Source: Chloroflexota bacterium
GTDB taxonomy: Bacteria; Chloroflexota; Dehalococcoidia; Lucifugimonadales; UBA3495
Assembly (NCBI GenBank): GCA_028874075.1
Contig: JAPPLU010000060.1
Span: 159,593 to 223,592 of the forward strand
Direction of reading: 5' to 3'
DNA: 64,000 nucleotides
How positions within the stretch are numbered: position 1 is the first letter of the stretch; every line of letters starts with the position of its first letter. Positions 50,833 to 59,157 of this stretch are shown here, in pieces. The position numbers and the translations under genes were made by a program. The notes beneath the pieces are model-generated. The model was not told the DNA's origin and made no database searches. It saw nothing but the letters and a program-made list of their open reading frames with translations.

Positions 50833-51720
50833 ATGTCTACGGGTATTGTAATTGTTCAGCAGCAAGAACGGATGGTTATCCAGCGTTTCGGGCGCTTTGA
50901 CAAGGTCGTAGGACCGGGATTCCGATTCCTGGTGCCCATCATCTTCAACGGTACCAAAGTAGGAATCTGGGAACGGACCCAGCGGGTACCCACTCAGAAG
51001 TACATCACCACCGACAACGTCGTAGTGGATCTGGACTTCGTGATTTACTACCAGGTGCTTCCCGACGACGATAACCCCCGCAAGGCCGTTCTGGACGTTC
51101 AAAGCTTCGAAGCGGCGGTGGTCAACCTGGCAGTGGCGGAACTGCGTTCCATCATAGGCAACATAAGCCTGGCGGACGCCCTGGCCGAGCGGGAACGCAT
51201 CCAGGGAAGGCTGCAGATGGCCCTGGACGAGAATACGGGCAGGTGGGGCGTGAAGGTGCGCAACGTGGCAATAAACGAAATCGACCCGCCGCCAGGCGTA
51301 AAACAGGCAATGGAGCGCGAAAAATCCGCTGCTGCCATCAAGACTGCGGAGATTACCGAGTCGGAAGGCCAGCGGCAGGCCCAGATTAACCGCGCTGAAG
51401 GCGAGAAGGAGTCGGCCATTTTGCAGGCCGAAGGTAATCGACAGGCGGCCATCCTGGAAGCGGAAGGCGACCAGCAGGCCACGGTACTTCGCGCTCAGGG
51501 CTTCAGCAGCGCACTGGAGCAGATTTACAATGTTGCCAACAACGTCGACGCAAAAACTATGAGCCTCCAGTACTTTGATACGCTGAAATCCCTTGGTTCC
51601 AGCCCTTCTACCAAGTTCATCTTCCCCATGGAATTCACTTCCATGCTCTCGCCCTTCCTGGGAATGGGAGGTAACCAGCAGTCCGGCAACGGCGGAAACA
51701 ACGAGAACTCACAGACCTAG
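50833..51720 (+). CDS. SPFH/Band 7 (slipin-like) protein
   Basis: 295 aa. The SPFH domain runs from ERMVIQRFGRFDKVVGPGFRFLVP through RVPTQKYITTDNVVVDLDFVIYYQV to the ALAERERIQGRLQ helix. A coiled-coil of AEGEK/EAEGD-type repeats follows, and the tail is Gly/Asn/Ser-rich. Unlike typical slipins, no N-terminal membrane helix is evident. It is likely a scaffold partner of the NfeD protease upstream, which may cleave its C-terminus. Confidence 0.9.
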   Translation: MSTGIVIVQQQERMVIQRFGRFDKVVGPGFRFLVPIIFNGTKVGIWERTQRVPTQKYITTDNVVVDLDFVIYYQVLPDDDNPRKAVLDVQSFEAAVVNLAVAELRSIIGNISLADALAERERIQGRLQMALDENTGRWGVKVRNVAINEIDPPPGVKQAMEREKSAAAIKTAEITESEGQRQAQINRAEGEKESAILQAEGNRQAAILEAEGDQQATVLRAQGFSSALEQIYNVANNVDAKTMSLQYFDTLKSLGSSPSTKFIFPMEFTSMLSPFLGMGGNQQSGNGGNNENSQT

Positions 51721-51745
51721 CCTTGCCCCTATTGGAGAAAGGAGA

Positions 51746-51787
51746 ATCCCCCGGACCGCATCAATGCGAAAGCCGGGGGATCTCTCT
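51746..51787. terminator. Hairpin terminator between convergent genes
   Basis: ATCCCCCGG (51746-51754) pairs with CCGGGGGAT (51773-51781), with an inner GCAT/ATGC hairpin, followed by CTCTCTTGT. Confidence 0.8.
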
Positions 51788-51836
51788 TGTCATGCTCGCT
51801 GGTCACGCCTCTATGGTGGCGCAGCCGGCGTTTAAA

Positions 51837-52481
51837 TCAGATTCTTAGCAGTCTGGGCAGGGCGATGAGTCCTTCGTCGTCGCTTCCCACCACATCCGTT
51901 TCGCCGGAGGCGTGAAGCAGGGCGATATGAGCATTGATAAGGGATTCGCAGGAACCTGAGTCCATCTGAATTATATATTCATCCAACCCGCCGACCAGGT
52001 TGGGCAGCCTGTCCTTGAGGAAACCCAGGCATTCCTTGGCATTGCGCTTGGGGGGAAGCTTGTCTCCAAACAAGAGAAGCTTGCTGGCGTGGGGATACAC
52101 CTCGATGATCTGTTGCCCCATGTCAGTCAGCAGCTGATTCAGCGCCACAGCCCGGTAGACCAGTTGAGTTACTATCGACTTCTTGTTGGTAAAGAAGCAG
52201 CTGATACCCATGCGGGCCAGGTCCAGCTCAGCCTGCCGGCCCTTGTTCTCTGGGTACACCATCTGGCACTGGCACGTAGCTTCCAGGCAGCATAGGCCGG
52301 TGGGAAGGGTGAGTGGACTTCCAATGGCGATCATGTGGGGACGGTACTCTCCGATGGCTTCCATGAGCTCCCTGTCCTCGGAGAATGACCCCATGAAGAC
52401 GATCCTGGAGTCGGAGTCGACGACAGCCAGCGAACTGCGCTGCCGCGTGGTGGTTTTGAGGTCTACGCCCATATAAAGCAT
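51837..52481 (-). CDS. DUF429-family predicted nuclease-like protein
   Basis: 214 aa from the ATG at 52481 (GGAAGG at a better distance than for the GTG at 52487). The RNase H-like pattern MGVDLKTT, IAIGSPLTLP and the later QQIIEVYP match DUF429. Cysteines CCLEATCQCQ near residues 64-73 are unusual. Function is unknown; family members are predicted nucleases by fold. It lies between the SPFH gene and meaB. Confidence 0.7.
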   Translation of the reverse strand: MLYMGVDLKTTTRQRSSLAVVDSDSRIVFMGSFSEDRELMEAIGEYRPHMIAIGSPLTLPTGLCCLEATCQCQMVYPENKGRQAELDLARMGISCFFTNKKSIVTQLVYRAVALNQLLTDMGQQIIEVYPHASKLLLFGDKLPPKRNAKECLGFLKDRLPNLVGGLDEYIIQMDSGSCESLINAHIALLHASGETDVVGSDDEGLIALPRLLRI

Positions 52482-52562
52482 ACGCACATCCCTTCCATGA
52501 AGAATTGGATATAACGAGGGGGCTACCGGTTAAGGAAGCCCAAGGGTATTTGGCTGATGAAA

Positions 52563-53552
52563 TCACTCGTCTTGAGGGAAGGAGGACGCCAACAAATCCG
52601 GATGGTCCAGTAGCTCCGCAGCTGCCGAATAGGGCTCCAGCTTCCCGATTCCAATATCTTCTAAATATGATTGCAGGGATTGTTCGCGCTTTATGCGGGC
52701 CTTAAGCCGCTGGAAAAGTTCCTCCTGCAGCGCTTCAAGGAACTCATCGCGTCGCCTCTCCGCGCGGCGCTGTTCCAGGAGGGACCGGTATTCCCCCGAA
52801 CTGGCAGGGGCATTTAAGCTCAATCGATGTTCTTCAATTTTGGCCCAGAGGCCTTCAATGCCTTCACCCCGGTCAGCCTGGGTGAGAACCACAGGTGGAT
52901 CCCACTGCGAGGGCTGTGCCGCCGTTTGCAGCATAGCGCGAATGCCGGCTGCCATGCGGTCGGCGCCCTCTCGGTCGGCCTTGTTGACCAGGAAGATATC
53001 GGCGATTTCCAGGACACCCGCCTTAAGGGCCTGTATCGTATCACCCGACTCGGGCATCATGGCTACGACAACCGTGTCTGCAACGCCCATGATTCCCAGT
53101 TCAGTCTGTCCTACGCCTACGGTTTCCACCAGTACGACGTCTTTGCCGGCGGCATCCAAAACTCTGACCAGGCTCTTGACGATCCTGGGCAACCCGCCCC
53201 CCTGGCCTCGGGTGGAAACGCTCCGAATGAAGACGCCCGAATCCAGATAGTGGCGCTGCATACGTATGCGGTCGCCGAGTATCGAACCGCCGCTGAACGG
53301 ACTATCGGGGTCAACTGCTATGATTCCGACGGTCAGTCCCAGTTTTCTGAGGTGCCCGGTAAGGCGGTCTACTAGTGTACTCTTGCCTACTCCGGGCGGA
53401 CCGGTTATGCCTACGCAATAGGCATGACCGGTGTGGTGGTCTAGAAGTTTAATAGCAGAGATCACTGCCGGGTCACGCCGTTCCAGCGAGGTCATCGTGC
53501 GGGATATCGCCCGCTGGTCTCCGCCCAGCACCCTGGCAACTTCATCATTCAT
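52563..53552 (-). CDS. meaB: Methylmalonyl-CoA mutase-associated GTPase MeaB
   Basis: 329 aa G3E-type GTPase that protects and reloads adenosylcobalamin on methylmalonyl-CoA mutase. Walker A GPPGVGKST is at 51-59, AVDPDSPFSGGSILGDRIRM follows, VETVGVGQTE is the switch region and NKAD the base-specificity motif. The mutase itself is not in the window. Its presence matches the cobalt/B12 genes at 27-36 kb. Confidence 0.93.
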   Translation of the reverse strand: MNDEVARVLGGDQRAISRTMTSLERRDPAVISAIKLLDHHTGHAYCVGITGPPGVGKSTLVDRLTGHLRKLGLTVGIIAVDPDSPFSGGSILGDRIRMQRHYLDSGVFIRSVSTRGQGGGLPRIVKSLVRVLDAAGKDVVLVETVGVGQTELGIMGVADTVVVAMMPESGDTIQALKAGVLEIADIFLVNKADREGADRMAAGIRAMLQTAAQPSQWDPPVVLTQADRGEGIEGLWAKIEEHRLSLNAPASSGEYRSLLEQRRAERRRDEFLEALQEELFQRLKARIKREQSLQSYLEDIGIGKLEPYSAAAELLDHPDLLASSFPQDE

Positions 53553-53775
53553 CCGGCAGAGACTCCGGCTGTGACCTTTGCTTCAATAAGCATAACATTG
53601 CAAAATTTTTATCGTCAAGGTAACACTAGAGGGGTTACCCACCCAGTGATTTTTGTAATCTGACAAATCCCAGTCAATGACTAATACATTTCGTAACTGG
53701 GATACGGATTTCGCCAATATCTTGAAAGGCTTTCAATATTTTCATAAATTTTATATTTGTTTAAAATATCTATTT

Positions 53776-53841
53776 CCCCGGTCTGGTGCCGGCTCTTTCG
53801 CTACAACCTCAACGCTTGCGATAGTGCTGCGGCATACCGGG
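53776..53841 (-). other. Second inverted repeat, possible structured RNA
   Basis: On the minus strand CCCGGT and TGCCG pair with CGGCA and ACCGGG across 53777-53841, separated by an internal CGC/GCG pair and loop. It follows the terminator of the cysS fusion and precedes meaB by 220 bp. Function unknown. Confidence 0.4.
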
Positions 53842-53848
53842 ATGCACC

Positions 53849-53926
53849 AAAAACTCCGCCAATTTCCTGGAGGGATACTCACCTGGAAGCGTAGTCCTCC
53901 GGGTGACCGTGCCAGGATTGGCGGAG
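53849..53926 (-). terminator. Rho-independent terminator of the cysS fusion gene
   Basis: On the minus strand CTCCGCCAAT and CCTGG (from 53926) pair with the segment ending 53854, with a small bulge and an inner TCACC/GGTGA stem, followed by TTTTT at 53853-53849. It lies 25 bp after the stop of the CysRS fusion. Confidence 0.8.
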
Positions 53927-53951
53927 CGTTATTGTGTTTCAGATGGTGTGT

Positions 53952-56150
53952 TCAGTGGCGGAAACCGGTTTCGAATCCACGAGCGCCCGAGGCGATCAGC
54001 AGGTCGGGGCGATTACCCCACCGGCGAAGGAATCGGCCAAAATTCTTCCGACTGAGTTCGTCTCTCTGGCCATCATCCAGTTCCGTCCACTGCCGGTGTT
54101 CGTGGCGGACCATGGGCAGGCTGCTGTCCGCCACCACGCGGTAGCCCTTTTCCTTGAACTGGAAGCAGTAGTCAATGTCCAGGTTGCGATAGAACCGGAA
54201 TCCCTCGTGCATCAAACCCACTTTCCGAACTGCCTCACGTCGGAAGGACATACAATAGGCTTGCATGGCGTCGGCTTCGCCCTGTTCCACTTCTTCATGG
54301 AAGTGCTGCATGTCGTCTGTAGTTAGACCGTAGGGGCCGAAGATGCCCACCGTTTCGTCAGATAGTCGCTGAGCAATTGCTCCCAGCACGTCTCCCGTTA
54401 TTTCCGTCGAGGCGTCCAGGATGACGACGTACTTGCCCCGGCTCAACTTCACGCCAATGTTCTTGCCTGCAGCGTCGCCGATAACGTGGTCGCAGTGGAT
54501 TACGCGGAAGTCGGCGTCCTGCTCTCTGTAGCCCTCCAGCCACTCCGCCGTATCGTCGGTGGAGCCGTTGTCGATGGTGATGATTTCCGCCGAGTAGCCT
54601 GCGGCACATTTCCGCATGGCTGTCACGCACCGTTCCACGTCTCCAGCGTAGTTATATGCGTTGAGAATGAAGGTGAAATCGTAGAGGTCCGGCAAGTCCA
54701 GGGCAGATTCAACCTCACGGGACGAGGAAACCCAGTCCCAGCGTTCCTCCTGCTGTTCCAGGGGAGTCTTAGGACGAATCCGGGTCGCGCGGGGTGTATC
54801 CTGTACCACATAACCGCCGGATGCCAGTTCTTCCCTCAACGAATCTGCGGTCTCGTAGTCCACTTGGTCCCTCAAGGCATTGCGCTGGCTGGCCGCCGTT
54901 ACTATCGCCTCGGGTAGCTGGTAATTGTCAGGCACCATGTCCAGGTCCAGCCCAAAAATGCGGTCAAATTCCAGCAGCAGCGCCAGCTTGGCCTGGCCTG
55001 GCAAATCCGACCTAACCATATCCCAGGTGAGCGCCAACGCGGTTGGCAGGTCCAGGTCGTCATTCACCGCATCCCAGAACTTCTGCCGCCATTCCTCAGT
55101 CTCCGGGGGCAATTGCGCCAGCTCAGGCAGGCTCTTCCACTCCCAAACCCGGTTACGCAGCTTGCATAGGGCCCGTTCGCTGGCTTTTAGGGAGTTGAAG
55201 GTGAAGTTCATCCGGTGCCGGTACCGCACCGTCATACACAGGTATCGGAAGGAGAGGGGATCAATGCCGCGGGCAGCCAGGTCGTCAAGCAGGAAAACAT
55301 TGCCTGAAGACTTGGCCATCTTGGCCCCGTCGGCCAATAAGTGCTGGCCGTGGACCCAATAGCTGACGTGAGTATCGCCGAATGCGCCTTCACTCTGAGC
55401 GATTTCGTCCTCGTGGTGTGGGAACACGTTGTCCACGCCGCCGGTATGAATGTCGAACTTCTCGCCCAGGTACTTGTGGGCCATAGCTGAGCATTCAATG
55501 TGCCAGCCGGGAAAACCCTCGCCCCATGGACTATCCCACTTCACATCGCGTCCCGGCTCCGCAGCCTTCCACAGGGTGAAATCCCTGGCATCCCGCTTCA
55601 GGGGGTCGGCTTCGGCCCGAACGCCCTCCAGGAGATTCCCGCCGAAGTTTCGGGAAAGCCCGCCGTACTTGGGGAACTGGGGGACATCAAAGTAAACGTT
55701 TCCACCGGCTTCGTAGGCGTAGCCGTTGGCCACCAACTGTTCCACCATTGTTACCATTTCAGGTATGTGGTGGGTGGCCCAGGGAAAGACGTGGGCTGGC
55801 AGGATATTCACCCGCTCTTCGTCCTGGAAAAAGCTCTCCGCGTAGAACTGGGCGATCTCCTGGATGGTTTTTCCTTCGGCCAGGGCGGCCATTATCATCT
55901 TGTCTCCGCCGGCCTCCACCAGTTCCTGGCGCATGTGGCCCACGTCGGTGATGTTCTTCACATGGTAAACGTCCAGGCCCTGCACCAACAGGGCACGGCG
56001 AATCCAGTCGGCCATCATGTAAGTACGAAGGTTGCCTATGTGGGCGTAGCGGTACACCGTCGGACCGCAGGTGTACATCTTGATCTTGCCGGGTTCGATG
56101 GGGTGGATTTCGTCGACTTGTTTCGTCAGGGTATTGTAAAGGCGCAGCAA
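53952..56150 (-). CDS. cysS: Cysteinyl-tRNA synthetase fused to a GT2-type glycosyltransferase
   Basis: 732 aa in one uninterrupted frame. Residues 1-460 form CysRS, which charges tRNA-Cys: HIGN at 37-40, KMAKS at 277-281, zinc ligands C28, C220 and H245/H246, and the family ending YETADSLREELASGGYVVQD. Residues 492-690 form a GT-A fold glycosyltransferase: FTFILNAYN, DNGSTDDT (527-534), GKNIGVKLSRGKYVVILDAS (562-581) and RNLDIDYCFQFKEKGYRV. The DxD-like metal motif reads DAS, so transfer activity is uncertain. A charged linker joins the parts. TTG start with GGAGG about 10 bases upstream. MshC (mycothiol ligase) is an unlikely alternative because the full CysRS C-terminus is present. Confidence 0.88.
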   Translation of the reverse strand: MLRLYNTLTKQVDEIHPIEPGKIKMYTCGPTVYRYAHIGNLRTYMMADWIRRALLVQGLDVYHVKNITDVGHMRQELVEAGGDKMIMAALAEGKTIQEIAQFYAESFFQDEERVNILPAHVFPWATHHIPEMVTMVEQLVANGYAYEAGGNVYFDVPQFPKYGGLSRNFGGNLLEGVRAEADPLKRDARDFTLWKAAEPGRDVKWDSPWGEGFPGWHIECSAMAHKYLGEKFDIHTGGVDNVFPHHEDEIAQSEGAFGDTHVSYWVHGQHLLADGAKMAKSSGNVFLLDDLAARGIDPLSFRYLCMTVRYRHRMNFTFNSLKASERALCKLRNRVWEWKSLPELAQLPPETEEWRQKFWDAVNDDLDLPTALALTWDMVRSDLPGQAKLALLLEFDRIFGLDLDMVPDNYQLPEAIVTAASQRNALRDQVDYETADSLREELASGGYVVQDTPRATRIRPKTPLEQQEERWDWVSSSREVESALDLPDLYDFTFILNAYNYAGDVERCVTAMRKCAAGYSAEIITIDNGSTDDTAEWLEGYREQDADFRVIHCDHVIGDAAGKNIGVKLSRGKYVVILDASTEITGDVLGAIAQRLSDETVGIFGPYGLTTDDMQHFHEEVEQGEADAMQAYCMSFRREAVRKVGLMHEGFRFYRNLDIDYCFQFKEKGYRVVADSSLPMVRHEHRQWTELDDGQRDELSRKNFGRFLRRWGNRPDLLIASGARGFETGFRH

Positions 56151-56378
56151 AGCTCCCGTACCTCCTTCACAAGCCCCGGGTGATCGAAGGATTCACCATG
56201 TTTGCGGAGCCTGAACCCTATGTGGGAAGCAGATGGCAGAGCAAAATCGTCGCTGAAACCACCTGCAGGGTTAATATTGTCCCAAGTTTAGCATTATTGG
56301 TTCAGGTTTGCATCCAACTCTTTCTGCAGCTAACGGAGCTATGTTAATGGTTATAGAGGGAAGCCTTGCGTAGAGGGA

Positions 56379-58721
56379 CTACCCCTGCTCGATTACCACG
56401 CCCTGGCTCTTGAGAGCAGCTAGGGTCTCGGGTGCAAAGCCCGCATCTGCCAAGATTTCGTCGGCATCTGAACCGAGTATCGGCGTCGGCCGTCCTATTC
56501 GCATTGGGGTTTCCGACAAGTGAGCGGTACTGCCCAGATGATCAGCCCTGCCCTGTCCGGGGTGCTCCCTGGAAACTATCAGGCCCGCCTCTCGTACGTG
56601 GCGCGAATCCCGGAAGTCTCCAATGCCCACGTTTTCTACAGCATCTATGCCGATGTCATTCAACTTTTTCAACCAGTAAGAAACCGGCTGTGTGGCGAAG
56701 ATGGCCGAAAGCTCTCCCGCCAGGCCGCCATCTTGCGGGTGGCCCCCCGTGTAACTTGCTTCAATACTTGCTCCCAAGCGTTGAAATTCGTCCATGGAAA
56801 GCAAACGTTCGGGGGCGTCATCATCGCAGCAATGAACATATAGCCAGCCATCTGTGGCGGGGTAGAGCCTGGAAAAGGCCGATATGCCCCGCAGATTCCG
56901 TCCCTCCGGTTCTTGCCTTTCTTGTCCTTCAAAGGCAAGGAAATAGGGGGATTGAAGCAGTCCTGCGGTCAGGGCCAGCCCGCTGTCAACAGACTGCCCC
57001 TTGCCCGTCCTGTTGCGCTCGTGCAGGGCCAGGGCCACCGCATAGGCGCCCATCATGCCGGTTCCGTAGTCGTTCACCGGATAGGGCATGAGCATGGGAG
57101 AATCATCCCTGCCGCCGCGACGCACCTGCATCCCGCTGGTGGCCTGGGCCAATTGTTCCCAACCTGGTCGTTCACTCCAGGGCCCGTCGTAGCCGTAGGC
57201 GTTGAGCGATGCATAAACCAGGTCTGGTTTGCGCTGTCGCAGGCTCTCATAGTCCAGGCCCAACTTTGCGAGGCTGCCCTTGCGGTAGTTTTCAACCACC
57301 ACATCTGCGGTTTCCAGCAGCTTGAAGAAGACGTCCCGGCCTTCTTCCTTCTTCAGGTCCAGCAGAATACTGCGCTTGCCCCGGTTCACGTCCAGGGAAC
57401 CCGACGGGTCGTAGGGCCGAGAGGGGTCGTCTATCTTGATAACGTCTGCTCCATATTCTGCCAGCGTGCGACCGCAAGTGGGGCCCGCCAGGACAATACA
57501 GAGGTCCAGAACCCTCACACCATCGAGTGCATGAAGTACATTTTTACCTGACATAATATTGGATGTGGAACTCGCGAGTGAAGGGCCTTCCAGTTCTTGA
57601 AGAATCTGGCGGCTATGTTCGCCCAGCAAGGGAGCGCGACCCTGGACGGCCCCGGGTGTGCCTCTCAGCCGAACCTGGACCCCTGGCTGTTTCGTGGGAC
57701 CCAGGTTAGCGTCATCTACTTCTACCACCATCCTGGCTTCCAGCGGGTGGGGATGGTCCAGCCATTCCTCCACTGTCTTGCAGACGGTACAGGCGCCACC
57801 GGCAGCGCTGATGGCTTCCTGCCACTCCAGGGCGGTGCGTTGGCGGAAAGTCTCCGTAAATCGCTGGACCCACATGTCAGCCGTTTCTAGGTCCAGGGGC
57901 TTGCCGAAATCGGCCACAGCCTCAGCGCCCCACTCCGGGTTTCCCGCTGCCTCCAGGAACTGGTGCACGAAACGCTGGTAGTTGCCATGGTTTTGCACCC
58001 AGCGCCCGTCCGCGCATTGGTACTGCCGCTGCATGGGCAATCGAGGCTGGTTGCGAGGATCCGGGTCCTCCATTTCGTGAAATTTAACCAGATGGCGGCC
58101 CATGGCCGTAAACATGGCGTCGTAAAGCGGAACCTCAATGCGCTGGCCCTGACTGGTACGGTCCCTGGCGCACAAGGCCATAGTGACTGCTACCGCGCCA
58201 ACGATGGCGGCAAAGGTGCTGGCTATGGGCAAAGGCGAATAGAGAGGCTCGTCCGAACCCTCAACCTTGGGGTACAAGCCGGTAGCCGCCCCAATGATGG
58301 GTTCCCAACCCTGCCTCGCCCGGTATGGGTGGCTCTCGCCAAACCCAGGTAACGAGCAATAGACAAGCCTGGGGTTCTCGGCGGCCAGCCTTGCGTATCC
58401 AATACCCATGCGGTCTGCCACCCCGGGCCTGAAATTTTCGATAACGACGTCGGCCTTGCTTGCCAGTGCCCGGGCCGTTACTTGCGCTACATCGTTTTTC
58501 AGGTCCAGCGCAATCGACCGTTTACCCCGGTTCCAGGTAGCGAAGGCCGGTTCCTTCCGCGCTGGGTCTCCCTCCGGCCGCTCCACCTTGATAACCTCGG
58601 CGCCCTGGTCGGAAAGGAGCATTCCCAGCAAAGGGCCGGCGATATAGTGTCCAAAGTCCAGGACCTTCAGGCCACGCAAGGCTCCCTTGGTGCCTGGTTG
58701 GGTGACTGCCGCGCTGGTCAT
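56379..58721 (-). CDS. Tandem two-domain family III CoA-transferase
   Basis: 780 aa made of two CaiB/BaiF-like domains (about 15-380 and 397-775). The second has the catalytic Asp D551 in NDYGTGMMG; at the matching place in the first the sequence is ASTFAAIVG, so the Asp is lost. The first half may be structural or bind CoA only. Both keep LAGP/IAGP and GADVIK/GAEVIK segments. It starts 2 bases after the cyclophilin-like gene stop, so it is coupled to it. The acid substrate is unknown. Confidence 0.88.
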   Translation of the reverse strand: MTSAAVTQPGTKGALRGLKVLDFGHYIAGPLLGMLLSDQGAEVIKVERPEGDPARKEPAFATWNRGKRSIALDLKNDVAQVTARALASKADVVIENFRPGVADRMGIGYARLAAENPRLVYCSLPGFGESHPYRARQGWEPIIGAATGLYPKVEGSDEPLYSPLPIASTFAAIVGAVAVTMALCARDRTSQGQRIEVPLYDAMFTAMGRHLVKFHEMEDPDPRNQPRLPMQRQYQCADGRWVQNHGNYQRFVHQFLEAAGNPEWGAEAVADFGKPLDLETADMWVQRFTETFRQRTALEWQEAISAAGGACTVCKTVEEWLDHPHPLEARMVVEVDDANLGPTKQPGVQVRLRGTPGAVQGRAPLLGEHSRQILQELEGPSLASSTSNIMSGKNVLHALDGVRVLDLCIVLAGPTCGRTLAEYGADVIKIDDPSRPYDPSGSLDVNRGKRSILLDLKKEEGRDVFFKLLETADVVVENYRKGSLAKLGLDYESLRQRKPDLVYASLNAYGYDGPWSERPGWEQLAQATSGMQVRRGGRDDSPMLMPYPVNDYGTGMMGAYAVALALHERNRTGKGQSVDSGLALTAGLLQSPYFLAFEGQERQEPEGRNLRGISAFSRLYPATDGWLYVHCCDDDAPERLLSMDEFQRLGASIEASYTGGHPQDGGLAGELSAIFATQPVSYWLKKLNDIGIDAVENVGIGDFRDSRHVREAGLIVSREHPGQGRADHLGSTAHLSETPMRIGRPTPILGSDADEILADAGFAPETLAALKSQGVVIEQG

Positions 58722-58723
58722 CT

Positions 58724-59101
58724 CTATACCTCTTCCATTTCAATGGTTATTGCTTCCCCGGACCGAACTTGCTTGAATACAGTGGCATCCCCTTCAACCC
58801 GGCCAATGACGGTAACTGCGCTGGCTGGCCGTATTTCGTCGCCCTGGCTTGCCGGTGTAAGCCCGAAGAAAATGCAAAAGGCCCTGCCCGGCGGCCAGTA
58901 ACCCAGGTCTCCCAGTTCCACTATTTCCTGGCCCTGCTCCAGGCCAGCTTCCACCGGAATGCCGAAATAGATTTCGTCACCCCAGGTATTTGCGGAGGCC
59001 TCAATGGGTAGTGCTCCAGCAATAGCCTGGGAGGTGTCAGTTTCATTAAGTGTGGCGGCCACTTCCAGGCCGCCGGCGGTTATTCGTATCCGGGTCGCCA
59101 T
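58724..59101 (-). CDS. Cyclophilin-like fold protein (TM1367/DUF369-type)
   Basis: 125 aa. The order GDEIYFGIPV, EIVELGDLGYWPPGRAFCIFFGLTPAS and ASAVTVIGRV fits the cyclophilin-like family of small beta-barrel proteins, structurally like peptidyl-prolyl isomerase but without proven activity. In this operon it sits between an FAD oxidoreductase and a CoA-transferase, so it may assist the fold or bind a small ligand. The stop is 2 bases before the CoA-transferase start. Confidence 0.75.
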   Translation of the reverse strand: MATRIRITAGGLEVAATLNETDTSQAIAGALPIEASANTWGDEIYFGIPVEAGLEQGQEIVELGDLGYWPPGRAFCIFFGLTPASQGDEIRPASAVTVIGRVEGDATVFKQVRSGEAITIEMEEV

Positions 59102-59157
59102 TTGGTTCCCGTCCTTTCGAGATGGTGTGGCAACACTATAGTTGCGCCGAGCTCCTT

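Larger units (their letters stand above)
53553..53951. other. AT-rich gap with two hairpins
   Basis: 399 bp without a supported gene. The part at 53690-53770 is AT-rich, unlike the rest of the window. It contains the hairpins at 53776-53841 and 53849-53926, listed separately. Confidence 0.7.

Noticed and set aside
53677..54144. 155-aa plus-strand open frame
   Set aside because: It crosses the terminator hairpin and runs antisense into the CysRS fusion gene, with no family match.
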